From: Edaphobacter sp. | GTDB taxonomy: Bacteria; Acidobacteriota; Terriglobia; Terriglobales; Acidobacteriaceae | NCBI GenBank assembly: GCA_025462645.1 | Contig: JAOAPB010000114.1 | Coordinates: 1-64,000 of the forward strand | Length of the DNA stretch: 64,000 nucleotides | Direction: 5' to 3' | In this document: positions 1-8,576 of the stretch, in pieces | Position numbering within the stretch: the stretch's first letter is position 1 | How the letters are laid out: every line of letters begins with the position of its first letter | Notes under the pieces: generated by a model | Database searches by the model: none | Told to the model about the DNA's origin: nothing | What the model saw: the letters and a program-made list of their open reading frames with translations, nothing else | Position numbers and translations under genes: made by a program

Positions 1-107
1 TCGGCTTCTACGAGATGCTCGTCTATCTCGGCTTCGTCGCTGTCGGTCTCTTCTATGTCTGGAAGAAGGGCATCCTGAACTGGGCTAACGATAAGGGAGA
101 TCTCTAA
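1..107 (+). CDS. nuoA: NADH-quinone oxidoreductase subunit A, C-terminal end
   Basis: The window opens inside this gene; 34 codons remain, read from base 3 to the TAA at 105-107. NuoA is a small membrane subunit of respiratory complex I at the junction of the membrane and peripheral arms. The visible tail holds a hydrophobic helix (FYEMLVYLGFVAVGLFYVW) followed by a Lys-rich segment and a GILNW motif, as in NuoA C-termini. Its stop overlaps the nuoC start (TAATG), so the two are translationally coupled. The usual next gene, nuoB, does not follow. Confidence 0.85.
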   Translation, partial: GFYEMLVYLGFVAVGLFYVWKKGILNWANDKGDL

Positions 108-598
108 TGTACGATCCCGCCTCAGCCCTTACCGGTATCGAAGCCGTCTTTACAGCGCATCCTGAGAACGCCGCAGTCAAGGCTTTGACCACTCTAGCCA
201 TCGACGCAAAGTACGACCGCAATGAACTGACCATCACCGTCGCCCGCGAGAATGTTATCCCGGCCTGTCAGGCAGTACAGCAGGCCGGCTATAACTTCCT
301 CGAAGACGTCACCGCAGTCGACTGGTATCCCTCCGAGCCCCGCTTCCAGATCACTTACCACATCCTGTCGATGTCGCTGAAGTCGCGGCTCCGGCTGATC
401 GCCCGGCTCAACAGTGAGGACGCTGCTATCGACAGCATCATCGGCGTCTGGCCTTCGGCCAACTTCTACGAGCGTGAGATCTTCGACCTCTTTGGCGTTC
501 ACTTCGGCGGTCACCCCAACCTCCGCCGCATCATGATGCCCGAGGACTGGCAAGGGCATCCCCTGCGTAAGGACTACCCCGTGGAGGGATACCGCTAA
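107..598 (+). CDS. nuoC: NADH-quinone oxidoreductase subunit C
   Basis: A 163-residue peripheral-arm subunit of complex I (30 kDa family). It helps hold NuoD and the quinone-reaction module at the membrane. The family signature is near the C-terminus: YEREIFDLFGVHFGGH followed by RRIMMPEDWQGHPLRKDYP. The ATG overlaps the nuoA stop, and its own stop overlaps the nuoD start (TAATG at 596-600), so nuoA-C-D form a tightly coupled set. It is a separate gene, not the NuoCD fusion seen in enterobacteria. NuoC directly follows NuoA here with no nuoB between them. Confidence 0.95.
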   Translation: MYDPASALTGIEAVFTAHPENAAVKALTTLAIDAKYDRNELTITVARENVIPACQAVQQAGYNFLEDVTAVDWYPSEPRFQITYHILSMSLKSRLRLIARLNSEDAAIDSIIGVWPSANFYEREIFDLFGVHFGGHPNLRRIMMPEDWQGHPLRKDYPVEGYR

Positions 599-1857
599 TG
601 GCACCCGTCGCCGCTCCCGATCAGATCAATCCCGGCATCGAAGACGTCATTGCCGACGCCAGACGCGCTCACCACGGCGACGACCCGGCATCCGACCAGA
701 CCATGATCATCAACATGGGCCCGCAGCACCCCTCGACCCATGGTGTGCTCCGCCTCGTGCTTGAGATCGATGGCGAATCCGTCATCAGCCTTGCCCCCGA
801 TATCGGCTATCTGCACACCGGCATCGAGAAGACCTGTGAGGCCAAGTTCTACCAGCAGGTCGTCCCCCTCACCGACCGCATCGACTATCTCTGTCCGATG
901 ACCAACAACCTCGCGTACTGTCTCGCGACAGAGAAGTTGCTTGGCCTCGAGATACCCGAACGCGCCCAGTATCTTCGCGTTCTGCTGAACGAACTCACGC
1001 GCCTTCAGTCCCACCTCGTATGGCTCGGCACCCACGCCATGGACATCGGCGCGCTCACCGTCTTCCTCTACTGCTTCCGCGAGCGCGAAGACATCCTCCG
1101 CATCTTCGAGAACGTCTCTGGCCAGCGGATGATGACCAGCTACTTCCGCATCGGCGGACTCTCGCTCGAACCGCCTCTCGACTTCTACAAACAGGTTCAG
1201 GACTTCCTGAACATCATGCCGGACCGCATCCAGCAGTACGAGAACCTGCTGACCGGCAATCCCATCTGGATGAATCGCCTGAAGAACGTCGGATATCTCT
1301 CGCCTGAGGATGCAATTGCGCTTGGCGTCACTGGTCCCCCACTGCGCGCCTCCGGCGTCGACTGGGATCTACGCCGCGATATGCCCTACAGCGGCTACGA
1401 GAAGTTCCAGTTCAAGGTCCCTGTCTCCGATGTAGGCGACGTCTGGGCTCGCTACGTCGTCCGAATGGACGAGATGCGCGAGTCGGTCAAGATCTGCCAG
1501 CAGGCCCTCGATGGCATCCCCGAAGGTCGCATCGTCGCCGACGCCCCCAAGATCATCCTGCCCGACCGCGAACAGATGAAGACCCAGATGGAGTCGCTCA
1601 TTCATCACTTCAAGATCGTCACCGAGGGCTTCGGCGTCCCCGCAGGAGAGGTCTACCAGGCCGTTGAATCGCCACGGGGCGAGATGGGCTACTACGTCGT
1701 CTCCGATGGCACCGCAAAACCGTATCGCGTTCACATGCGCAATCCGTCGTACGCGACGCTGCAGGCGCTCGAAACCATGTGCAAAGGCCGTCTCCTCGCG
1801 GACGTCGTCGCCGTCATAGGCTCCATCGACATTGTGCTCGGAGAGATTGATCGCTAA
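598..1857 (+). CDS. nuoD: NADH-quinone oxidoreductase subunit D
   Basis: A 419-residue, 49 kDa-type subunit of complex I, related to the large subunit of NiFe hydrogenases, forming most of the quinone pocket. The diagnostic N-terminal motif NMGPQHPSTHGVLRLVLE lies near residue 40; YLHTGIEK and the C-terminal ESPRGEMGYYVVSDG are also present. About 35 extra residues precede the conserved core, which is common in this phylum. The start is fixed by the TAATG overlap with nuoC. After the TAA come 169 bases before the next start, the first real gap in the operon. Confidence 0.96.
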   Translation: MAPVAAPDQINPGIEDVIADARRAHHGDDPASDQTMIINMGPQHPSTHGVLRLVLEIDGESVISLAPDIGYLHTGIEKTCEAKFYQQVVPLTDRIDYLCPMTNNLAYCLATEKLLGLEIPERAQYLRVLLNELTRLQSHLVWLGTHAMDIGALTVFLYCFREREDILRIFENVSGQRMMTSYFRIGGLSLEPPLDFYKQVQDFLNIMPDRIQQYENLLTGNPIWMNRLKNVGYLSPEDAIALGVTGPPLRASGVDWDLRRDMPYSGYEKFQFKVPVSDVGDVWARYVVRMDEMRESVKICQQALDGIPEGRIVADAPKIILPDREQMKTQMESLIHHFKIVTEGFGVPAGEVYQAVESPRGEMGYYVVSDGTAKPYRVHMRNPSYATLQALETMCKGRLLADVVAVIGSIDIVLGEIDR

Positions 1858-2026
1858 TGACTCACCCATATTTGGCTTACGAAGGTACCCAAAACTGGAG
1901 GATACTTAATCGTGCCATCGATCAGCTTGTACAGAACTCAGATCTCGTGGAGCAAACAAACAGGGCCTACATTGTCGGATATCTCTGTAAGTCTCTTTCA
2001 GAAAAGCCTCAAAACTAAGTCCGAGA

Positions 2027-2326
2027 ATGAACGCGCAACTCCACACCGAACTCTGGACCTCGTGGGCATCGCTGCTTCGCTCCTACGCCGCCGCCCACGG
2101 ACTCAATAGCCGGCATCACGCAGTCGTAGAAGTCGGCGCAGACGAGATCACCCTCCGTGTCGCCAGCCGCTGGCTTCGCTTCACGCACGAGATGCTTCAA
2201 GATAGTGATGGCAATCAGACCGCCTTCAGCCTCCAGGAAGACGGAACTGTTAAACTGAACGGTATCGCCGAAGAGATGGACCTTGCCGCCGAAAAGCTGG
2301 CGCGGGAGATGATGCATAGTGAGTGA
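2027..2326 (+). CDS. small protein of unknown function inside the nuo operon
   Basis: A 99-residue soluble protein between nuoD and nuoE. Its last 8 bases overlap the nuoE GTG, so it looks translationally coupled to nuoE. It has no cysteines, no membrane segment and no signal peptide. It begins with a helix-like stretch (LHTELWTSWASLLRSYAAA) and then alternates beta-like and charged segments. I do not recognise the family. Its position suggests an accessory or assembly role for complex I, but that is inference from context only. An overlapping reading frame beginning with GTG at 1912 lacks convincing coding character. Confidence 0.6.
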   Translation: MNAQLHTELWTSWASLLRSYAAAHGLNSRHHAVVEVGADEITLRVASRWLRFTHEMLQDSDGNQTAFSLQEDGTVKLNGIAEEMDLAAEKLAREMMHSE

Positions 2327-2828
2327 AATCGCCAACACAATTTTTTCGCCGGAGCTCGCCGCCCGCTTCGACAAGCTGGTAACTATCTACCCCTTGCGCC
2401 GCTCCGCGCTCGTCCCCATGCTGCTCTACGCACAGGACGAGATCGGCTACGTCTCCGACGCCGTCGTCACCGAGATCGCCCAGCGCATCGGCATTCTGGA
2501 GTTGGACGTACGCAACGTGCTTTCGTACTACTCCATGCTCCGTACCAAGCCCGCGGGCAAGTACAACCTCCAGGTCTGCACCAATATCTCCTGCATGCTG
2601 CGTGGCGGCTACGAGATCCTCGATCACTGCAAGGCCAAGTTAGGCATCGGCCATAAACAGGTCACTCCCGACGGCCTCTTCTCTCTCGAAGAGGTGGAGT
2701 GCATCGGCGCCTGCTGCTGGGCTCCTGCCATGCAGATCAACTACGACTTCCATGATGACCTCACCACCGTCAAAGTAGACGACATCATCGAAAACTACCG
2801 CAATGGCCAGGGAAAGGACGTGAAATAG
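2319..2828 (+). CDS. nuoE: NADH-quinone oxidoreductase subunit E
   Basis: A 169-residue, 24 kDa subunit of the NADH dehydrogenase module of complex I. It carries a thioredoxin-like fold with one 2Fe-2S cluster (N1a). The four ligands are visible as CTNISC and ECIGACCWAPA; the N-terminal helical part contains PLRRSALVPMLLYAQDEIG, typical of the family. The start is GTG at 2319, overlapping the end of the preceding small gene. The TAG stop abuts the nuoF ATG directly at 2829. Confidence 0.95.
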   Translation: MSEIANTIFSPELAARFDKLVTIYPLRRSALVPMLLYAQDEIGYVSDAVVTEIAQRIGILELDVRNVLSYYSMLRTKPAGKYNLQVCTNISCMLRGGYEILDHCKAKLGIGHKQVTPDGLFSLEEVECIGACCWAPAMQINYDFHDDLTTVKVDDIIENYRNGQGKDVK

Positions 2829-4145
2829 ATGCCTACCCTCGTCTCTCATCCGGATGAAGTCAAAGTAATCTCCCGCCGCTTCGGCATGGGCGCAACCGAC
2901 ATCGAGAAGTACATTGAGCTCGATGGCTACAAGGCCGTCCAGCAGGCCATCGCCGAGGGCCCCGAGTGGATCATCAACATCATGAAGACCTCAGGTCTAC
3001 GCGGACGTGGTGGCGCTGGATTCCCCACCGGCATGAAGTGGTCTTTCGTGCCCAAGCAGTCCGAAAAACCCAAGTACGTCCTCGTCAACGGCGACGAGTC
3101 CGAGCCCGGAACCTGCAAGGATCACGTCATCTTCCGCGAAGACCCGCACGCCGTCATCGAGGGCACCATGATCGCCGGCCTTGCCATTGGCTCGAAGCTC
3201 GGCTTCATCTATCTGCGCGGCGAATACCGCTATCTCCTCAAGATCGTCGAGAAGGCCGTAGCCGACGCCTACGCGAAGGGCTTCCTCGGCAAGAATATCT
3301 TCGGCACCGGCGTTGATTTCGACATCATCACCCAGACCGGAGCCGGAGCCTACGAAGTAGGCGAAGAGTCCGCTCTCATGGAGTCGCTCGAGGGCAAGCG
3401 CGGCGTTCCCCGCATCAAGCCGCCCTTCCCTGCCGTCGTCGGCCTCTACGGCGGTCCTACTGTCATCAACAACGCCGAGACCATTGCCAATGCCCCTCAC
3501 ATCCTCCTCATGGGAGGCGAGGCCTTCGCCAAGCTTGGCACAGAACGTAACGGTGGAACCCGCCTCTTCGGCATCAGTGGCCACGTCGAGCGCCCGGGAG
3601 TTTACGAGCTCCCCATGGGCTACAACCTCCGTAAAGCCATCTACGACGTAGCTGGCGGCATCAAGGATGGCAAGAAGCTCAAAGCTGTAGTCCCCGGCGG
3701 CGCCTCCTGCCCTGTTCTCACCGCAGATGAGATCGATGTCGGCCTCGACTTCGATCAGATGGCCAAGGCTGGCACCATGCTTGGGTCCGGAGGAGTTGTA
3801 GTGCTCGATGAGACCGTCTCTATCGTCGAGTTCGCCCTTCGCACCATCGCCTTTTACCAGCACGAGTCCTGCGGATGGTGCATCCCCTGCCGCGAGGGGA
3901 CGGACTGGATCAAGAAGACCCTTACCCGCGTTCACGCCGGGGGCGGGACAAGAAAAGATGTAGATAACGTCCAGTATCTGGCCGAAAACATGATGGGCCG
4001 CACCTTCTGCCCGCTCGGCGACGCAGCGGCGATGCCCACGCTCGGCTTCGTCAAGAAGTTCCGCAAAGAGTTCGAAGACTACATCGATGGCCACAAGGCC
4101 GGAACCCCCATCATCACCGTGCAGGAATTAGTCGGAGCACACTAA
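2829..4145 (+). CDS. nuoF: NADH-quinone oxidoreductase subunit F
   Basis: A 438-residue, 51 kDa subunit that binds NADH and FMN and holds the N3 4Fe-4S cluster, the electron entry point of complex I. Evidence: the nucleotide/FMN motif GLRGRGGAGFPTGMKW near residue 57, the acidic GDESEPGTCKD segment, and cluster ligands in ESCGWCIPCREGT (about residues 345-357) plus a later cysteine in TFCPLGD. Length and order match the family. It starts immediately after the nuoE stop. Confidence 0.97.
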   Translation: MPTLVSHPDEVKVISRRFGMGATDIEKYIELDGYKAVQQAIAEGPEWIINIMKTSGLRGRGGAGFPTGMKWSFVPKQSEKPKYVLVNGDESEPGTCKDHVIFREDPHAVIEGTMIAGLAIGSKLGFIYLRGEYRYLLKIVEKAVADAYAKGFLGKNIFGTGVDFDIITQTGAGAYEVGEESALMESLEGKRGVPRIKPPFPAVVGLYGGPTVINNAETIANAPHILLMGGEAFAKLGTERNGGTRLFGISGHVERPGVYELPMGYNLRKAIYDVAGGIKDGKKLKAVVPGGASCPVLTADEIDVGLDFDQMAKAGTMLGSGGVVVLDETVSIVEFALRTIAFYQHESCGWCIPCREGTDWIKKTLTRVHAGGGTRKDVDNVQYLAENMMGRTFCPLGDAAAMPTLGFVKKFRKEFEDYIDGHKAGTPIITVQELVGAH

Positions 4146-4149
4146 AGCT

Positions 4150-6543
4150 ATGCCAGACGTAAAATTCACCGTAGACGGCAAACAACTCACCGCACCAGCA
4201 GGTACCCTGCTCATTGATGCCTGCAAGGCCTCCGGAATCGAGATCCCCGCCTTTTGTTATTACCCCGGTCTCTCGCTCCAGGCAGCGTGCCGCATGTGCG
4301 TCGTCCGCATCGAGAAGATGCCCAAGCTCCAGACCGCCTGCACCACCCCGGTCGCCGAAGGCATGGTCGTCCAGACCGAGACCCCTGAGATCGCACAGGC
4401 CCGCAAAGCTACGCTGCAACTCCTCCTCGGCAACCACCCTCTCGACTGCCCCGTGTGCGACGCTGGCGGCGAGTGCGAGTTGCAGGACATGACCTTCAAG
4501 TACGGTGCCGCCGACAGCTTCTACGCCGAACCCAAAAATCATCGCGAAGAGCAGAAGTGGTCCCCGGTCGTCTACTTCGACCGTCCCCGCTGCATCCTCT
4601 GCTATCGCTGTGTCCGCATGTGCGGCGAGGGCATGGACGTCTTCGCCCTCGGCATCCAGAACCGCGGCAGCTCCTCCGTCATCGCCCCCAACGTCCCCGC
4701 ACAGATGTCCCCCGACGATCTCGCTCATGTGGACTGCGAGCAGTGCGGCATGTGCATCGACGCCTGCCCCGTAGGCGCGCTCACCTCCGGCACCTATCGC
4801 TACAAGACCCGCCCTTGGGAGATGAATCACGTCTCCACCGTCTGCACCCACTGCGGCGACGGCTGCAAGACGACCCTCGGCGTCCGTAGCACCTCCGACG
4901 GCAGCGAGATCGTCCGCGGCGACAACCGCGACAAGTCCGGCATCAACGGCGACTTTCTCTGTAACAAAGGCCGCTACGCCTTCGACTTCGCCAACCACGA
5001 AGACCGGATCACACAGCCTCTCGTCCGCCAGGCCAACGGCGAACTGAAGCCCGTTTCCTGGGAGATCGCCTTCGATCACGTCGGGAAGAAGCTCCGCGAA
5101 CTCCGCGACACACGCGGCGGCAAGTCCATTGGTGTCATCGGCTCCAATCGCATCACCAACGAGGAAGCTTACCTCCTCCAGAAGTTCGCACGAACGGTCT
5201 TACAGACCAACAACATCGATCACCACCGCACGGCAGACTATGTAACCTTCGCCAGCGCGCTCGCTGGAACCAAAGGCCGTACCGCCTCTCAGCGCGATAC
5301 CCAAACCGCCCCTGCAGTCCTCTTGATCGGCGGCGACCCCACCAATCAGGCCCCCGGCACCGCCTGGAACCTCCGCACCGACGTCCGCCTCAATCGCGCC
5401 CGTCTCTACGTAGCCAACTCCGCCGAAATCAAGCTCTGCCGCCAGGCCAAAGCCTTCCTGCACCTCGCGCCCTTTGGCTATAGTTCCTTCGCCAGCTTCC
5501 TCGCAGGTGACAATACAGCGGCTTCAAGCGCAGCCACCGACGCCAGCGTCCTTACAGCTTTCCGCGATGCAGTCAAAGCTGAAGAAAACCTCCTCATCCT
5601 AATCGGCTCCGAGTTCCGGGGCGCAGATCTCAAGAAGCTCATCGACTTCGGTCTGACCATTCCCGGCGCGAAGTTCGCTCTGCTCTCCGACTACGTCAAC
5701 TCACGCGGCGCAGCCGACATGGGCCTGCTCCCCGACCTGCTTCCCGGCTACACCCCCGTCGCAGGCAATAGCACCTTTGCGGAGTACAACGCTCCAACCG
5801 CACCCGGCCTCGATATGCTCGAGATCTTCGACGCAGCCAGTCGCGGCGAACTCTCCGCCCTCTATGTCGTCGGCTCCAACCCCGTCTCCCGTTACGGAGT
5901 CGAGCCCTCTTCCCTGGCCAATACATTTGTAGTGGTTCAAGATATGTTCCTCACCGAGACCGCCGCTCTCGCCGACGTCGTCCTCCCGGCAGCCAACCTC
6001 TACGAGAAGTCGGGCTCCGTCACCAACAGCTACGGCGACCTCCAACAGGTCAGCAAAGCAGGCGATCGCGCTGGCGTCCGCACCGACTTCGAGATGATCG
6101 TCCGCATCGCCGACAGGATGGGCGTGAACATGCAAGCTCTCGTCCCCTTCGGCAAAGGCCTCCGCGCCGATATGGGCCAGTCCCGTGGCGCGCAATCCGG
6201 CGAAGCCGACCGCCATGCAGTATGGCTCACCGCAAATAATCTCGAACCGAAGCTGAGCCCCTTCGATCCCTGGGCCATCCTCGACGAGATCCAGCGCCTC
6301 GTCCCCGGCTACGACCTTCTCCGCCTCCAGCTCCTCAGCGGCAACGATCAACACCTCGAACCCGCCGCTTCCGCTGAGCTCGTCCAGATAACCAACCGTC
6401 GTGACCTCGTCCTCCCAGCAAGCGACACCCTCTTCACCTCTGGAACACTCGGCCGCTACTCTGCCATGCTCTCCGACCTGCAACACAACGAGAGCCTTCG
6501 TCCTTCTTCGTCACTCACTCAGATTCAAACCGCAGCCGACTAA
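4150..6543 (+). CDS. nuoG: NADH-quinone oxidoreductase subunit G
   Basis: A 797-residue, 75 kDa-type subunit. The N-terminal ferredoxin domain has CYYPGLSLQAACRMC, the middle has the His-Cys cluster segment (HPLDCPVCDAGGECELQD), and two further clusters follow (CILCYRCVRMC and CEQCGMCIDACPVGAL). Then comes a CTHCGDGCKT segment and a long molybdopterin-oxidoreductase-like fold, catalytically silent in complex I. It passes electrons from NuoF/E towards NuoB/I. It lies 4 bases after nuoF. The C-terminal third is less conserved and rich in Ala and Ser. Confidence 0.95.
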   Translation: MPDVKFTVDGKQLTAPAGTLLIDACKASGIEIPAFCYYPGLSLQAACRMCVVRIEKMPKLQTACTTPVAEGMVVQTETPEIAQARKATLQLLLGNHPLDCPVCDAGGECELQDMTFKYGAADSFYAEPKNHREEQKWSPVVYFDRPRCILCYRCVRMCGEGMDVFALGIQNRGSSSVIAPNVPAQMSPDDLAHVDCEQCGMCIDACPVGALTSGTYRYKTRPWEMNHVSTVCTHCGDGCKTTLGVRSTSDGSEIVRGDNRDKSGINGDFLCNKGRYAFDFANHEDRITQPLVRQANGELKPVSWEIAFDHVGKKLRELRDTRGGKSIGVIGSNRITNEEAYLLQKFARTVLQTNNIDHHRTADYVTFASALAGTKGRTASQRDTQTAPAVLLIGGDPTNQAPGTAWNLRTDVRLNRARLYVANSAEIKLCRQAKAFLHLAPFGYSSFASFLAGDNTAASSAATDASVLTAFRDAVKAEENLLILIGSEFRGADLKKLIDFGLTIPGAKFALLSDYVNSRGAADMGLLPDLLPGYTPVAGNSTFAEYNAPTAPGLDMLEIFDAASRGELSALYVVGSNPVSRYGVEPSSLANTFVVVQDMFLTETAALADVVLPAANLYEKSGSVTNSYGDLQQVSKAGDRAGVRTDFEMIVRIADRMGVNMQALVPFGKGLRADMGQSRGAQSGEADRHAVWLTANNLEPKLSPFDPWAILDEIQRLVPGYDLLRLQLLSGNDQHLEPAASAELVQITNRRDLVLPASDTLFTSGTLGRYSAMLSDLQHNESLRPSSSLTQIQTAAD

Positions 6544-6580
6544 ATAGACTCAGGCAAACCCAGGAGCCGAACCCAAAACC

Positions 6581-7639
6581 GTGAGCCATCTATCACCGTT
6601 CCAGACATTTCTGCTGCTCAGCGTCCTCAAGATCGTGGTCGTCCTCGTCATCACCCTGACGGCGGTCGCCTACACGGTACTGCTGGAGCGCAAGGTCCTC
6701 GGCCGCATGCAGAACCGCTGGGGACCCTCGCGCGTGGGCCCCTTCGGCCTCCTGCAGCCCCTCGCCGACGGTATCAAACTCTTCCTTAAGGAAGACCTGC
6801 TCCCCATCGCCGCCGAGCGCCCCCTCTTCATCATCGCCCCCATCATCGCGCTGGCCTGCTCGCTCATCTCTATCTCAGTCGTTCCCTTCGGCCAGGTCCA
6901 GAACGTCAAGGGCGTCGACATCTTCAACATCGCCGACCTCAACATCGGCCTCCTCGTCATCCTCGGCATCACCTCGATCGGCGTCTACGGCATCGCCCTC
7001 TCTGGCTGGTCCTCAAACAACAAGTTCGCACTGCTCGGCAGCCTCCGCGCCACCTCGCAGATGATCAGCTACGAGCTCGCCCTCGGCCTCTCGCTCGTCG
7101 GCGTCGTCCTCCGCGCCCAGTCGCTCAGCCTACGCGATATCGTCAACAGCCAGTCCGCTCACGGGGCGTTGTCCTGGAATGTGTTCGGCGGCTTCCAGTT
7201 CGTCGCCTTCTTCATCTATCTCATGGCCGCCTACGCCGAAACCAACCGCGCCCCCTTCGACCTCCCCGAAGCCGAGTCCGAGCTCGTTGCCGGGTACCAC
7301 ACCGAGTACAGCTCCATGAAGTTCGCCATGTTCTTCATGGCCGAGTACGCCAACATGATCACCGTGGCCTGCGTCGCTTCCCTGCTCTTCTTCGGCGGAC
7401 CGTCCAGCCCGTTTGGCAACCTCTTCCCCGCGATCGGCGGCCCCATCGTCCAGGCGATCCTTCCCATCTTCTGGTTCGTTGCCAAAGTCTTCGCGTTCCT
7501 GCTTCTTTACATCTGGGTACGCGGCACCGTTCCACGCTTTCGTTACGACCAGCTCATGGCCTTTGGCTGGAAGTTTCTTCTCCCGCTGGCAATGGCCAAT
7601 ATTGTCGTCACCAGTCTCGTCCTTGCGTTACACGGATAG
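6581..7639 (+). CDS. nuoH: NADH-quinone oxidoreductase subunit H
   Basis: A 352-residue membrane subunit, the ND1 homologue, which lines the quinone channel next to NuoD and NuoB. Many hydrophobic helices are visible, with the family signatures LERKVLGRMQNRWGPSRVGPFGLLQPLADGIKLFLKED and, near residue 220, AETNRAPFDLPEAESELVAG. The start is GTG at 6581 in a 37-base gap after nuoG. The next gene is nuoJ, 100 bases downstream; the usual nuoI is not in between. Confidence 0.96.
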   Translation: MSHLSPFQTFLLLSVLKIVVVLVITLTAVAYTVLLERKVLGRMQNRWGPSRVGPFGLLQPLADGIKLFLKEDLLPIAAERPLFIIAPIIALACSLISISVVPFGQVQNVKGVDIFNIADLNIGLLVILGITSIGVYGIALSGWSSNNKFALLGSLRATSQMISYELALGLSLVGVVLRAQSLSLRDIVNSQSAHGALSWNVFGGFQFVAFFIYLMAAYAETNRAPFDLPEAESELVAGYHTEYSSMKFAMFFMAEYANMITVACVASLLFFGGPSSPFGNLFPAIGGPIVQAILPIFWFVAKVFAFLLLYIWVRGTVPRFRYDQLMAFGWKFLLPLAMANIVVTSLVLALHG

Positions 7640-7739
7640 GCGCCATGCAAGCTGTTTTACAATCAGCAGATAGCCCGACAACTCTCTGCTCAGACGTTTC
7701 AACTGATTCAAGCGATTCAGGAAAGACTTAGCGGACATC

Positions 7740-8246
7740 ATGCAACTGGCACTCTTCATAATCTTTGGCGCGCTGGCCGTAGCAGGAGCTGTGAACCTGC
7801 TCCTCCAGCGTCACCCCATCAATAGCGCTCTGTCGCTCGTGGTCGTGATGATGTCGCTCGCCGTCCTCTACTGGTCGCTCGGAGCCGAGTTCCTCGCCGC
7901 CGCGCAGGTCATCGTCTACTCCGGCGCCATCATGGTGCTCTTCGTCTTCGTCATCATGCTGCTTAACGCGGGCGAAGAGGAACGAACTACCGGCAGCCGT
8001 GCCGCCTACATCGCCGGCTTCCCTGGAGCCGCCGCCATCTTCTGCCTGCTCAGCTTCGTCTTCCTCTCCGAGAGCAAGGCGCTCGGCACAGCCAACCTCG
8101 GCGGTTATCTCAACGATGCCGTCAGCAACATCTCCGAGATCAGCTCCCTGCTCTTCACCAAGCTCCTCCTTCCCTTCGAGGTCACCAGCATCCTCATCCT
8201 CGTAGCCATCCTCGGAGCCGTCGTGCTCGCGCGAAAGGAGCAATAG
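7740..8246 (+). CDS. nuoJ: NADH-quinone oxidoreductase subunit J
   Basis: A 168-residue membrane subunit (ND6 homologue) with about five hydrophobic helices. Family features include [52 protein letters not shown], a near-invariant core. It lies 100 bases after nuoH and 5 bases before nuoK. Confidence 0.94.
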   Translation: MQLALFIIFGALAVAGAVNLLLQRHPINSALSLVVVMMSLAVLYWSLGAEFLAAAQVIVYSGAIMVLFVFVIMLLNAGEEERTTGSRAAYIAGFPGAAAIFCLLSFVFLSESKALGTANLGGYLNDAVSNISEISSLLFTKLLLPFEVTSILILVAILGAVVLARKEQ

Positions 8247-8251
8247 CCGCT

Positions 8252-8563
8252 ATGACAGCAGCCGTTCCCATCGCCTGGTATCTCATCCTTGCCGCAGTCC
8301 TCTTCTCCGTTGGCGTCGCAGCATTCCTCATCAAGCGGAACATCATCACCATCTTCATGTCCATCGAGCTCATGCTCAACGCCGTCAACCTGACCTTCGT
8401 CGCCTTCTCGCATATGTGGCACCAGGTCTCAGGACAGATCTTTGTCTTCTTCGTGATGGTCGTAGCCGCCGCGGAAGCCGCCGTCGGCCTGGCCATCATC
8501 ATCGCAATCTTCCGTACCCGCCAGACCCTGAACGTCGATCAGGTCAACCTGATGAAACTTTGA
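8252..8563 (+). CDS. nuoK: NADH-quinone oxidoreductase subunit K
   Basis: A 103-residue membrane subunit (ND4L homologue) with three hydrophobic helices. It carries the conserved intramembrane glutamates in the [11 protein letters not shown] segment and in the [11 protein letters not shown] helix, which take part in the proton relay. It starts 5 bases after nuoJ and ends 13 bases before nuoL. Confidence 0.95.
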   Translation: MTAAVPIAWYLILAAVLFSVGVAAFLIKRNIITIFMSIELMLNAVNLTFVAFSHMWHQVSGQIFVFFVMVVAAAEAAVGLAIIIAIFRTRQTLNVDQVNLMKL

Positions 8564-8576
8564 GATTCGAGAAATA

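Noticed and set aside
1912-2109. Frame starting with GTG after a GGAGG between nuoD and nuoE
   Set aside because: It overlaps the better-supported 99-residue gene and has no conserved-looking content; spacing to the GGAGG is long.
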